From contig NC_072790.1 of assembly GCF_028583425.1 (NCBI RefSeq), forward strand, positions 212,886,897-212,950,896: a stretch of DNA of 64,000 bases, read 5' to 3'. The notes beneath the pieces are model-generated. The model did no database searches. It was not told the DNA's origin and saw only the letters and a list, made by a program, of their open reading frames with translations. Below, in pieces: positions 1-11,299 of this stretch (its first letter is position 1; the number at the start of each line of letters is the position of its first letter). The DNA comes from Eublepharis macularius (taxonomy: Eukaryota > Chordata > Lepidosauria > Squamata > Eublepharidae). The position numbers and the translations under genes are program-made.

Positions 1-80
1 CCCCTGGGTCCCAACAACCAGGAGATCTGGGAGAATGATGGACTAATTTAACTTCCCAATGGAAAATCATACAAAAGACT

Positions 81-581
81 TTGGAAAAAGCTAAAGAGGA
101 CTATAAGAAATTTGCAGACAAGAAGCGCTCTGAACAATGGACAGTACAACCAAGAGACTTTGTGTATATTTCCACCAAAAATATTAAAGGGGAGCAACCT
201 AGCAAAAAATTGGGGTGGAGACATCTAGGACCTTTTGCTATAAAGAAATTAATTAACGAAGTAACTGTAGAAATTGAGCTCCCCAAGAACTTGAATCGAA
301 TCCATCCAGTATTCCACTTCAGCTTGCTGAAAAAGGCTCCCCCACCTGACCAATGGAATCCAGAACGTGGGCCCCTACACCCAATGCTGATAGATGGACA
401 AATTCATTATGAAGTAGAAGAAATCCTGGATTCTAATGTAAAGCACAACAAACTTTTCTACCTGGTCAGATGGAAATACTTTGATGAATCTTACAAAGAA
501 TGGGTAGAACAATCCCATATGAATGCACCTGGACTTGTTTCAAACTTCCACAAACGTTATCCTGACAAACCTGGCCCTTGA
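81..581 (+). pseudogene. Ty3/gypsy chromovirus polyprotein end: integrase C-terminus plus chromodomain
   Basis: This is the 3' end of a retrotransposon pol frame; a stop lies just upstream, so the copy is broken or the upstream part is out of frame. The first ~75 residues have the integrase tail pattern with a GPF-type motif (LGPFAIKKL) and the typical NRIHPVFHFSLLKK. Residues ~105-150 form a chromodomain: YEVEEILDS, then LVRWKYFDESYKEWV with the aromatic-cage Trp and Tyr/Phe residues. In this family the chromodomain steers integration into chromatin. It lies inside a CCDC88A intron in the opposite orientation to that gene. Confidence 0.9.
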
Positions 582-860
582 GAAGGGGGGGGCATCTTTG
601 GGGGGGCAGAATGTCATGTCTGTGCCCTATCCATGGCATACTTAATGCTGACCTATTGTTTCTGAACCAATGTTTCATGCTATAACTTGATGTCATATTG
701 CCAATGCCATAACTGTTTCCTTTCACAGATTTATTGTAGCTCCAGGTGCCTTATCTAACGGGCTGTAGAAACTTTCAGTGCTTCTGACCTTGTATACTGC
801 TCACTCCCATGCACGGCTATGCTTCAACTTTGATCTTTTGCTTTCTCAGTGTCTAGACTT
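581..860 (+). mobile_element. Polypurine tract and start of the 3' LTR of the gypsy element
   Basis: Directly after the pol stop there is a purine/G-rich stretch (581-608) that fits a polypurine tract, then TGTCATGTCTG at 612, a usual LTR start. The right end of the LTR is not clear and the copy may be truncated near 0.85-0.95 kb. Confidence 0.6.
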
Positions 861-1005
861 GATAGTACAAATATGTGAGACATTCTCAGAACAAGTTCGC
901 TCCAAAGGTCCTGTTTTAGTGTTGGGAGGGGGAAGGAGCAAATGTGTGCGTTAAGAGGAAGGATTTTCCCACAGGTCACTATTCCTGTCAACCTGTTCTT
1001 ACTGC

Positions 1006-1866
1006 TTAGATGCTTACCTTGCTTCTGAGTAATTCTATGGACACATCTGTGGAAATGATCTGATTTATAAATAAAGCCATTAAGCAAGAGCCTGGATTTC
1101 TTGCTACAATGGTACAGGGATCTTTCTGCCATAGCTTGTCATCCATAGCCTGACAGGCTGTCCATAGATATGCCAGACCAACTCCATGAAGAACTTTGCA
1201 TGTGATAGCCAATATCTTGAATTCAGCTCCGTAACTGATGGGCAGCCAATGGAGTGTCTGCAGAATGGGAACAATATTCATGGTCTTCCTAAATCCTGAT
1301 AATAGCTGAGCTTCAGTGTTGAGCACCAACTGGAGTCTCCAAGTTAATTTAGAGGGAAGACCTATGTAGAGTGCATTCAGGTGGCCAGATCAGCTACGTC
1401 AAGGTAAGGGCCATCTTTCATGCTCAACGAAGTTTTTGCATCTTCCTTAACTTGCTTTTCTAGCAATTGTGTGCTGGATCCAATATAACCCCTAGGCTTT
1501 TAATTGAGTCTGCAATGCTTAAACTCCATTGGAAGTATGGAGTACAATGTCTGCCTTCCCAACCAGCATCACTTCCGTCTTGTCTGGGTTCACTTCCGTT
1601 TTGTTTGGGTTCAGTTTCTATTTGTTTGTTTTCAATCACATGACCACAGTTGTCAGGCAGCGATCCAAGATTTCTGCTGCATCCCACAGTGATTCAGATA
1701 GCAAGATACAGAGCTGGATGTCATCTGCATATTGATGGCAAGTAATTCCATAGCTAAGAATGAGTTCTCCTAAAGGATTTACATAGAGGTTGAATAATAT
1801 GGGGGGGGGGGACTTGCAGCCCTGTGGAACCCTGCAAGATACTTCCCACTCTGGAGATATCACTGC
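1006..1866 (-). mobile_element. L2/CR1-like LINE fragment, reverse transcriptase end
   Basis: Minus-strand frames include VPQGCKSPPPILFNLY followed by YADDIQL, the reverse transcriptase catalytic YADD box, and further 3' the LQTLHWLPI segment typical of the end of this LINE ORF. Frames are broken by stops, so the copy is dead. A G homopolymer at about 1800-1810 interrupts the frame. It resembles the longer copy at 13.65-15.84 kb. Confidence 0.85.
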
Positions 1867-2794
1867 AAAATAGGAAGATAATATATGGATGAAAAATCCA
1901 AGGACTTAAAAGCACTGGATGCTAAAGTTACCTTATGAGCAAACAAAATAAACATGATCTTAGATATACCAGTACCAAAAATGTCTAAGATGAAAGCAGG
2001 AAAGGCACATGTTTGAAACACAAGACAGAAATTTAACTCCAGGAAGCATTTTACATTACTTGAAACAGCTGTTTCCTCAGAGCAGCCCCAAATACAAGAA
2101 CAGCTTTGCTATTGTTCCCTTTCAGTTTGACTATTACATGTGCTTCTTCTATAATATACAAACTTATATTATTCAGTATGCTAAAACAAAATAAACATGT
2201 GTTCTGTCAGCCATTCCAGCAGCAAATCACTGCCAAGCAGACAGTGGCTCACTAACATTTTCAGATAACATAAATAGCCCCCAGATGAATTTGGGTATTT
2301 TCAAAGTAATTTTTATGCAAAATATGCATTTTTCTGCTTTCCATAACTATATTTTAAATATTCATATACCACCTCATAGCAACAGATATACTTGTATGAA
2401 ATAATTTTCTGTGTACAAAGGCAAGATTTTATTTATTGAAGTTTTAAACACATCTTCCTAAAAAAAAAAATTGATATTTGAAGTTAAGTCAACTAATTCA
2501 AATAATTCACCCTTCTCCTAGAAACCATTAAGCCAGTATGATTTTAACCACTTTTTAGTGTCAAATATTTTCCTCTGGATACAATAAATCAGATGCAGCA
2601 GCAACAGTTCTATGTGTTTTAGTATGGAACTTTCCTAATTATGGGGAGGAGGGATTTTAGCAGCAAAGGGATTGCATTGGTGGATTTGCACACCCTACTT
2701 CCCACATGTAGTTTACCTTCTTGCAGCTTCACTCCTGGGAAATTTCTCCTCAGTCAAGTACAGATACCAGAAGTTACACTGGCTGAGTGAAAAA

Positions 2795-2930
2795 TACTTT
2801 TTACTATTTTATTAATGTTAACAGATCTCCTTTCTCACCAGGACTCAAGGCAGATTACACAGTGTAAATCAATACTATCAGTGGCTGGGACATTCAATAA
2901 ACATGGAGAGGACAACTGTGGAGAAATAGC
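2795..2930 (-). mobile_element. LINE 3'-tail fragment
   Basis: Matches on the minus strand the 3' untranslated tail seen at 15.6-15.84 kb; the shared core is a TTTCTCAC..GACTCAAGGCAGATTA segment. Confidence 0.5.
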
Positions 2931-3036
2931 GATTTGAGCAAGAAAGAGTCAACACTCACAAACATTACCCCTTTTGTTGTTAAAGTCAGAGCTCTCACCC
3001 ACTCTGTCTTCACAATTAGGGCCAATTAAATATTTA

Positions 3037-3276
3037 AACAACAACAACATTCGATTTATATACCGCCCTTCAGGACAACTTAATGCCCACTCAGAGTGGT
3101 TTACAAAGTATGTTATTATTATCCCCAAACACCCTGTGAGGTGGGTGGGGCTGAGAGCTCCAGAGAGCTGTGACTAGCCCAAGGTCACCCAGCTGGCTTC
3201 AAGTGGAGGAGTGGGGAATCAAACCCAGCTCTCCAGATTAGAGTCCCACGCTCTTAACCACTACACTAAACTGGCT
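3037..3276 (-). mobile_element. tRNA-headed SINE with CGAATGTTGTTGTT tail (family A)
   Basis: Full-length minus copy. The tRNA-like head (GTAGTGGTTAAGAG type, GATTCCCC B-box) is at the right end. The tail giving TATAAATCGAATGTTGTTG and its triplet repeat is at the left end. Confidence 0.85.
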
Positions 3277-3805
3277 CTAAACACATAGAACTGACTCGAT
3301 CACGTCTAGTTTGGCTATTAATCTGTTTGTGGCAGCCTCCAAGGGTTGAATGCAATGATTCATCAACAGAAGGCACTTTTCCAACTCCTCAGCCATCCTT
3401 TCTGTCCTAAGAGCACTGGGTAGAGGAAAGCAGATAATATGTTTGTTTTTCCCTGTTAGCTCAATTCTGCTGACTAAAGAGGAAGGTTAAAAGCAAATTT
3501 TGTGTCCACATATCTGGCAGATACCCCAAATGCCAGAGCACTCTGCCTACTATCTGAGCCCTTTCCCTACATGTTTCTCTTTCACATCCAGAATAGCTCT
3601 TCTCCACACATGGCAGTCTTTCAAGCCTTCGTTACCACTGGCCAATGTCCATTTACACTCTTCTCCCTTGGCTGCAAATGTTAACTGCCAAGTTCACTAT
3701 CCTAGGAAAATGCACAGATAAATTAAATGGTTGAGAAACTGATGGGGAAGAATGCAGTTGTAGTCTCTGGCAAGTCAGTCCCTTTGCCTTCCTCTTGCTT
3801 CCTAG

Positions 3806-4782
3806 CACAGGTGGGCATGAAATGGGAAAAACCTGAACCCTGAGTTTTGTGGTTCACTGCATTCCACGAAACACGAACTTTCACAAAATTGTCCCATTTC
3901 GCAAAATGATTCATTAGGTTCATGATTCATCAGATCCCAGGGCCCTACAACAGCCCCCTTCATACCCAGAGATGCCAAACTCGCAGGGAGACTTCAGCAG
4001 GCTCTCCTCTAGCCACCCTCCAAGTAGCTCTCTTCAGGCTCTCTTTGTTGACTTTTCCCTCCCATCCTCCTGGCCTCCTGCTTTCTGCCGCTGCTGGGAG
4101 AAAAGCGGAGCGGATCTGCTTGGGTTTTCCTCTCTTCAGGTTCTCTTTGCTGACTTTTCCTTCCCTTCCTCCCATCCTCCTGCTGCTCTGACATGCCCTC
4201 CCCCCACCTTCAAGTTCTCGAAGAACAAGCTGAGCAGAGTGGATCCGCTCAGGATCCACTCCAGGGAGCCTGAGGGTGGGGGTGGGTGGGAAGGCATGTC
4301 AGAGCAGCAGGAGGATGGGAGGTAGAGAGTCAGGGAAGGGTTCCTGAAGCTGGTGAGCAGCAGCAGAAGCTGCTGCGGAGACTGCTGCTGCTGCTACTCC
4401 ACCATCCCATTCTTAAAAATGGAGAAGGGAAACAGAGAGGAAAAGGAGTCTCCGACTACAGTTCCCAGGTAAACTTGCGCAGACCCGCATTGCTCAGTTC
4501 TCAGGTTGGCAAAGAGATGCCTATCAAGGTTATGTGGGCTAAGATTGGGGTTTCCATGGCAACAAACGGTCTGCAGACATTCCGGGCCTATGTTGCTTAG
4601 GGAATAAATGGATTGGCACCAGCCTGTCTGGCATCACGAAGAATTCATGAATCAAATGAATCAGCCCCAATATTCGTGGATTTCATGAAAAAAACAGCCC
4701 CCTGAAATGCGTTTTTGTGATACACAAATCAGCCTGATTCGTCACAAAATTTTATTCATATTTTAATTCGTGCCCATGTCTA
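3806..4782. mobile_element. Non-autonomous hAT-like element, family GGGCACGAA, 977 bp
   Basis: Bounded by imperfect terminal repeats (CACAGGTGGGCATGAA at left, TTCGTGCCCATGTCTA at right) and a perfect 8-bp target duplication CTTCCTAG at 3798-3805 and 4783-4790. The interior is GC-rich with no transposase and carries a diverged ~102-bp direct duplication (motifs starting at 4033 and 4135). Frames here are not genes. Confidence 0.85.
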
Positions 4783-4790
4783 CTTCCTAG

Positions 4791-7220
4791 CCCTGAATTG
4801 TTCAGTAATTTTGTATGTAGTGCTATATGAGTGTCATAGGCCATACAGAAGACATCAAACAATCTAGGAAGATCTTTAGCCTTATTTTTCACAGTTTTAA
4901 AGTACATTGTTTTTGGATTGTAGCCAAAGTTTCATCTTTGCAATCTTCAAGACTCTAACCATTTTAGCCATTCATATATCTATTGTTAAGTAGTCCTCCT
5001 CTGCAAATCAAGAAGGCATCCATGCTAGAAGAATCCATTCTAAAGCTTACTAAAACTAAAACTCTGAGAATAAGGAGACTGGATTCTCAAACTAACAATA
5101 TACCTATGCCAAAAGAGTTAGAATGACTGTATTAAAAATTTGTAACCAGTCTAGCATAAAAAGGGTTAATAATCACAGCCAAAAGGACAGCTGAAACCTA
5201 TTAGTTTTCTGTACTATGCAATAAAAGCAAGCCACCAGCACCAAGCAGATGTTGGTTACTCTGACAGAAATTTTTAAATCAAAAGCTATGGTCTGTTTTA
5301 TAATTAGTAAGATTACATTTGCACTAGGGGGAAGCAGCAAAATCTCTGGGTTACTGAGTTTATTATTGACTCTATGTTAGAAAGGTCTAACATAGAAAGG
5401 TCTAGGTTTGGTGTCAAAGTTATTTCCCTATGACACTCAAGTATAAACATGTTACTTAATGCTGTGCTTCTGCAGAAAGATTAATGACATTTCTCTTGAG
5501 TGAGGCAGGTGAGGCAGAGTGAAAGATCAGCTGGCCCAAGATGTCCCAGCAAGCTGCTTGAGGGATCTGAACCTGGATTTTCTCTGCTGTAGTCTGAAAC
5601 TCTATCCACTGCACCACACTGTTACCCATTGTCTAACAGCATCTCCATCTAAGTCTCTAGTCTGAAATAACTGTGACAAACCCATCCTTTGAACCAGTAC
5701 TCCTGGCTTAATAACTGCAGGCAAGCCCATCTCAATTTTTATACTGGAACAAAAAGACGGGAGGGCAGTGTGTGAGAACAGGGCACAGGGGAGTATTTGG
5801 CCACGTTCTTGCTTAGTGGACCCAAGACATTTTAAAGATCAACCCCCATGTCTTACTGCTGGGAATGCAGGCAACCAGGAACTCTCTAAATCTTTCCCCT
5901 GCTCTTTCAAAATAAACTAGCAGAAGACAAATGCTTGAGTTGTATAGAAACTAAGCTTGCCATTTCCCTGCCTATGGCAAGTACCTCTGCCCTCAGCCTT
6001 TAAGCAAGTGGGAGAGAAAATGGCCAAATAATGGCCTCCATAGTGACGACAGTCCTATGTCCGTCTTATGGTTAGACAAAAAAGGGCTTTGCCTCAAGCT
6101 TTCAGTGTTCTTTGGCTTTATAAAGTAAAGCAAATACTGCACAATTATAAAGATTGTTATTTTTATAAATGTTATACTATTTTCAGTAATGAAAGCTAAG
6201 GCAATTTTACACACCTAGAAAGCTCACATTAGATACCTTCCAAAAGGCATCCTATATTTAACTATATTTAAATATTTAACTATATTTAACTGTGACTTCA
6301 CACGCTGCACTTATCTAGGAACTGGAAACATTTAAACCCAGGAAGCTACACTATGTGTCCAAGTACTACTACTACCACCACCATTTTATGGTACCATCAC
6401 TACCATATGGTTACTTCTAACTTCCAGATTTTAACTTTATACTGAATCCAGCCAAGACCCCTCATCCATGGGTGGTAGACAGAACAAACAAGGATGGAGA
6501 CTAGTTTGTGCTTTAACACAGCTGATTTGTTAAGTGAATGGTTCTTGAGGACTGCTAACTACAGACAGGAGGTCAACAACACAGCACACAGAGTTCCATC
6601 TTTCAAATCCTGATAACGCTACTTGGAGACTTATTATATTGAAATGGCTTTGATCACTAAGCTGGAAGGCTTCTGAATTTCAGAGAAAGATAATACTATT
6701 TACTACCGGAAGTCTATTCATGGTAGCGAAGTAAGAATCTGCACAGGACTTCTAAATTCCCTCGCAATCTTCACTTGACATAGAAACTCTCAAGACTAGC
6801 TTCCATCCATGATCTAATCTAAATACGGAAAAAATAATGGCATGGCTAATCAAAACAACACATGTTACTATGAACTTATTTGGAGAAGCTCTCTTCAATC
6901 ACTGAAGGGCTACACAAATCACTGAATAGTATGCTGTTGTTGAGCTATAATAATCATTCACAATTGGATTTTCCTCTGTGGACAAAACAATCCAGTTGCA
7001 AATTACTGCTCTAGCACAATGATAGCACAATCTCCAATGATGCATGGCTGCAACCAAGATGTATTATGTATTATCAAATTATGTATTATCAAATTATCAA
7101 ATGCAGTTCCGCCGTGCAGAACTTGGGTTCAATTAATTAAACTTTTTATGTACACAACATTCCAGTGCTTTTCATTTAAATGCTGCAGAAGAGGAACTTC
7201 TCCAGAAATTATGATGATAA
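4791..7220. other. CCDC88A intron stretch with little recognisable content
   Basis: Mostly AT-rich unique-looking sequence. A minus-strand tRNA-headed SINE fragment lies at about 5496-5628. A short direct repeat of TATGTATTATCAAATTA type occurs just after, near 7058-7100. No exon signature was recognised. Confidence 0.5.
5496..5628 (-). mobile_element. tRNA-headed SINE fragment (family B)
   Basis: Diverged minus-strand head: a GGCCCAAGATG..GAACCTGGATTTTC..CACTGCACCACAC order matches other copies in the window. Confidence 0.55.
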
Positions 7221-7224
7221 GGTT

Positions 7225-7455
7225 GTCTTATTTATTTCCTGCTTTTCTCACTGAGAGGAACCAAGAGCAGCTTTTCACATAGTTCTCCCCTCCTCCACTT
7301 CATCTTCACAATCACCACCTTGTAAGGCAGGATAGGCCGAGAGATGCAATGGGCCCAGGGTTACCCACCAAGTTTCTGTGGTACAGCGAGAATCTGAATC
7401 TGGTCATCCTGGTTCCTAGTCCAATACTTTAATTACTATACTTTAATTACTAAAC
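7225..7455 (-). mobile_element. tRNA-headed SINE (family B)
   Basis: Minus copy: tail with CTGCTTTTCTCACTGAG at left, CTTCACAATCACC..TTGTAAGGCAGG in the middle, diverged head at right. Confidence 0.65.
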
Positions 7456-7786
7456 CATGTAATCCCTACACCATGTCAGCTTTTACTTCTCACATAGTGA
7501 TGTTCTTACTAATACAGTCCACAAGGCACACCTATATTTATCATGTTTCATTCCTACCCTTTCTCCAAGGAGAGCAACCTTGCTATGCAATGAAAAACTA
7601 GGCTGGAAGATGGACTTGCCAAAATCAAACTGGTAATTTTCATTGCAAAAATTCCCCCAGCAAACATAAATAGTTGGGAGTTGACACATGGAGCACTCAG
7701 TGTTCTGTTCTTTCTCCTATATTGTTTAATATTATAGGCTTCTTAATGAGATTGTCTGTAGCTTTAGGATTGAGCATCTCAATACG

Positions 7787-8030
7787 CTAGTTTGGTGCAG
7801 TAGTTATGAGCAGCAGGACTCTGAAGAACTGGGTTTGATTCCCCACTCTTCTGCTTGAAGTCAGCTAGGTGACCGTGAGTCAGTCACAACTTTTCAGAGC
7901 TCTCTCAGCCCCACCCACTTCACAGGGTGATTGTTGTGAGGATAATAACACACTTTGTAAACCACTCTTGAGTGGGCATTAAGTTGTCCTGAAGGGCAGT
8001 GTATAAATCGAATGTTGTATTATATTATAA
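7787..8030 (+). mobile_element. tRNA-headed SINE (family A)
   Basis: Plus copy running from TAGTTTGGTGCAGTAGTTA through GTTTGATTCCCC (B-box) and GGTGACCGTGAGTCAGTCAC to TATAAATCGAATGTTG. Confidence 0.85.
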
Positions 8031-8299
8031 TTAACCAGGCTCTATATTTGGTTAACCCTCCAAAAGCTACTGCCTCTTTATTAGGTTGGTGTCCAGCTGA
8101 AGCTACACAAAATGGAAGTGGTCTGGCTAGAAAAGCCGATTATATAGGAAAAACTGTAGAAATACTGTAGTATCAACTTTGGACGGGGAAGTTTTATCTG
8201 TGGAAAATTAGGTGAAGAGATTAGGGGTACTTTTGGACATCTAATGAATAGGCAGGCTGCCTTTTTCAATTACATCTGGTTTGAATATTAGTTTTTCTC

Positions 8300-8655
8300 A
8301 TACTCAGCTGATCTGGTCATGCTACTATAACTTAAATGCTAGATTATTGTAATGCACTATATATGGGGCATCCATGTAAGTCAAGATGCTGGCTTGACTT
8401 TGACTTTCAATTTAAGGTTGTTTTTTTTTTAACTTTTAAAGCCCTTTATAGCCTGGGACCCACATATCTGCCTTTCCCCATATGAACCCACATCCAGCTC
8501 CATTCTTCCCACAATATCTTCTATATGTTCTTGCCCTTAAGGATGCCCAGACTGCAATGGATGTTGTGGAACATTTGCAGTGGTTCCTCTGGTTGCTTTG
8601 GAACTGACTTCCACTGGAAATTAAGTCTGCCCCCTCTTCACTTGTATTCATGAAG
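8300..8655 (+). mobile_element. L2-like LINE 3' fragment
   Basis: Translates in pieces to LDYCNALYMGH, KPFIAWDP and HICLSPYEPT-like strings, the 3' part of the LINE ORF that also appears at 15.07-15.3 kb (CCNALYIGLP). Frames are broken. Confidence 0.6.
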
Positions 8656-8687
8656 ACTCGCTAACAGTAGTACATATATATCTACAT

Positions 8688-8881
8688 CTGAAGCTACTTT
8701 ATACTGAATCAGACTGTTGGTCCATTAAGGTCAGTATTGCCTATTCAGACTGGCAGTGACTCTCCAGGGTCTCAGGCAGAGGTCTTGCACATCACCAACT
8801 ACCTGATCCTTTGATGTCAGGAATTGAACCATGGACCTTCTGCATGTCAGGCAGATATTTAACTACTGAGCCATGGCCTCA
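8688..8881 (-). mobile_element. tRNA-headed SINE (family C)
   Basis: Minus copy of the family seen at 15973: head CCATGGCTCAGTAG-type at the right end with B-box GGTTCAATTCC, and TACTTTATACTGAATCAGA tail at left. Confidence 0.8.
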
Positions 8882-9052
8882 TCTCCACTGTCCTTTCAGA
8901 AAGATTTCTGCTGACTCTGTGACACTGATGTGAAATACAGGTTTGGATCAGCCTGTTATTTTATAGATGATACTCTGAAATGTTCTGATGTCAAAAGCCC
9001 CATTCTGTTTTTGACTAGCTGATGCATAAACTACTTTTGTCTAAATCTCATA

Positions 9053-9255
9053 GGGCCAAGCTACAAGTGACAAATGACACTTGAACGGCAAGTGAACAGA
9101 CTCATGTGTATTCCTCCCTGCTCACTTGCACTCCACTTGATCTCTACGTGATCACTACATGATCAAGTGGAGTGCAAGTGGAGCACAAGTGAACAGGGAG
9201 GAATACACATGAGTCTGTTCACTTGCTGTTCAAGTGTCTTTCGTAGCTTGGCTCT
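9053..9255. mobile_element. 203-bp near-perfect palindromic MITE
   Basis: Starts GGGCCAAGCTAC and ends GTAGCTTGGCTCT, flanked by TA on both sides (9051-9052 and 9256-9257). Nearly the whole length is self-complementary: the left arm motif TGAACAGACTCATGTGTATT is matched by AATACACATGAGTCTGTTCA in the right arm. The TA duplication suggests a Tc1/mariner-type foldback element, but the superfamily is not proven. Confidence 0.85.
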
Positions 9256-10915
9256 TAGTGGAAGGAATTTTTCAACAAAAATCCTATATAAGTCAAACAA
9301 AACCTGTTAGATGAGAAAATAAAATCATACTGTGAAACTGTGTAATTAAAATCAACATCTTACAATGCTTCAGCCAAACTACAATACATTTGCAAATAAT
9401 TACTGATGGGGAATTTATTCATCCTCATGTCTCCTAAGGCTGCTTCTCTTGCAATTTCAGCACCTTCATCTCAGAGAGAGAAAGAAGACCATAAGAAGTT
9501 TTCTAGGCATACAGTATCAATACACTCAGTCAGTTTCTTATTCTAGACCAGACCATTAATCAGATAGAAGCAAACATCTAACCCCCACACCCACACATTC
9601 TGAAAGGCAACTGAATCCATAAGTATAATGAGAAACATCCTAATTGCCCATCATTCCTGCAAGGCTCATCACCATAGCAACCTTGACCACAAAACAAGCA
9701 AAAAAAACCCTCTCTGCACATAAAGTATAAGGCAGTAATTAAAAAAAGTGAAAAGTGGTTGACATCTTAACTGAATCTACACTGAAAAAACCTGCACATT
9801 TTTACAATTTCATTAATGTACTTTACATATTTTTCATAGCTCTTAAATAATCATATTATCTGAGTTAATTCCAATGGCTTGAATCTTCCACTGAAGGGAA
9901 AGCCACTTATGTTGGATGAAGGCTCCTTCGGCTGGAAGAAGACTTCAAATTTTGCTCCATGGAGGCTAACTAGGGGTTGCATCCACTCCAGTGTCAGTGA
10001 AAGGAGTATGTCCACTGCTAAATACAAAAGTCTTCTTTATGAAACCTTCAAATGAGCTTAAGCAAGAAGAGTTAATGTCAAATTCTTCCTACTAGCAACA
10101 TCTTGCTGCTCATAGATATCACACATGATATTCATACATGATTTCCACACATTGGGTCATAGACTGCAAGCACTGGTTCTTGGGTGACAACATAGCACAA
10201 GAGATTATGCAAAACTATCAGATCAAAATCTAAAATTTCCTATCAGAGTCTTGCCTACAAGTTTAAACCAATTAATCAGTTTCTGTTAGCTTTCCCATGT
10301 GAATACAGATCAGGGACAAACCAGTGTTTGTAGTGAGTGCTATCAAATTATGCCATTCGAAACAAAATCAATACTATCATTCCTTCGAAGGCATGTCTGA
10401 AAACATTAATATATCTTTATTTTGAGATAATTTCAAATTTATTACAACACAAAATAGTTCAACTAAGGCTGCAGTTACAGGGAATGTTCCTGGAAACAGA
10501 TGCAGATAGGATCAGATTGTAACTGCACTTTGACAAACCAGCACCATTGTTCAAAACACCAAATAGAAAGTGCTCCTTCTGAGTTATACAGGAACTAAAA
10601 ATTGACCAAGCCTATTGTTAGTCTAAATGAAGCACTTAGCTCTTTGCCAAACAACAGAGGTCTATTTCTTCTGTCATTTCATACTTCTCCACTTCTCACA
10701 GAATGATGAAGACATACAATTCTCTCAGAGAAAGAGCAAACAGTTACTATGCTATAGTACCATATCATAAAAAGTGTGGCAATGCATTAAACTGTTCCTA
10801 TGCAATCTGAAAATATGACCATAACATTTAATGTACTCTTAGACCAATCACTGAAGTAAACAGCATATTAAAAATCCCTTAAGAAACTAAGATTTAGTAG
10901 AGTAAAATAACTTAC
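9256..10915. other. CCDC88A intron 2, proximal part
   Basis: AT-rich sequence with no repeat or exon that I recognise. It leads directly to the exon 2 donor at 10915. Confidence 0.5.
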
Positions 10916-11016
10916 ATTTGCAGCATGACTTCATTCAAGAAAATTCCATCCACAAGTGCAACATATTCCTCCAAGTTGGTTCCATTTCCTCCAGCTAAGG
11001 GTCCAAATGTTTTAAC
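10916..11016 (-). CDS. CCDC88A: CCDC88A coding exon 2
   Basis: 101 bases, opening with a Val codon right after acceptor TTGTAG and closing two bases into the codon for the Ile/Asn junction, followed by donor GTAAGT. It encodes the [19 protein letters not shown] segment of the HOOK domain. The intron between exons 1 and 2 is only 107 bases. Confidence 0.95.
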
Positions 11017-11186
11017 CTACAATAAAATTAGCATCATAATATTGACTCCATCTCAGTGCCTAGAGCAAGAAACGTTATCCTTTTTTAAAAAAATCAGGCA
11101 CTTAGTGGGGAATAAATGCTTACCCAGGTAACAAGAGGACTGGACATGAAGAGGTCCAAAAGAGGTGTGAATATTTCGTTTTCCAT
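10916..11186 (-). CDS. CCDC88A: CCDC88A (girdin) 5' coding part, exons 1-2 (partial gene)
   Basis: Minus-strand join of 11186-11124 and 11016-10916, 164 coding bases, 54 codons plus two bases. Girdin is a large cytoplasmic scaffold (about 1,870 residues in human) that links actin, microtubules and trimeric G proteins; this part is the start of its N-terminal HOOK domain. Exon 1 begins [11 protein letters not shown] and ends SPLVTW. Exon 2 runs [12 protein letters not shown] to NEVMLQ. From memory of the human protein these are near-identical, differing at a few positions (for example EE for DE and GI for GV). Both junctions have good splice signals (GTAAGC and GTAAGT donors, TTGTAG acceptor). 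The match favours CCDC88A over its paralogue CCDC88C, and CFAP36 35 kb away agrees with human gene order. Exon 3 was not found in the remaining 10.9 kb. Confidence 0.95.
11124..11186 (-). CDS. CCDC88A: CCDC88A coding exon 1
   Basis: There are 21 codons from ATG at 11186-11184 to a TGG Trp codon, followed by donor GTAAGC; the intron is phase 0. The start is chosen because it matches the known N-terminus and has a strong Kozak context (A at -3, G at +4). The 5' UTR presumably extends to the right into the CpG-rich region; its end cannot be fixed from sequence alone. Confidence 0.95.
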
Positions 11187-11299
11187 GCTTTCCAATTAAG
11201 GTTTTTTTTAAAAAAAAATCAAAATCAGGATTTAAAAAATACAAAACGGATAGATTCGGTTCCTTTCGATGTAATTCCGTGAAACGATTTCAGGAAGAA

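Noticed and set aside
3960..4325. Overlapping 99-117-codon frames on both strands
   Set aside because: Interior of a non-autonomous hAT-like element with an internal duplication; not a gene.
1..10915. Search for CCDC88A exon 3 on the minus strand
   Set aside because: No segment coding for the expected NPKLESQRVNKKVNND-like continuation was found; the exon is probably to the left of the window.
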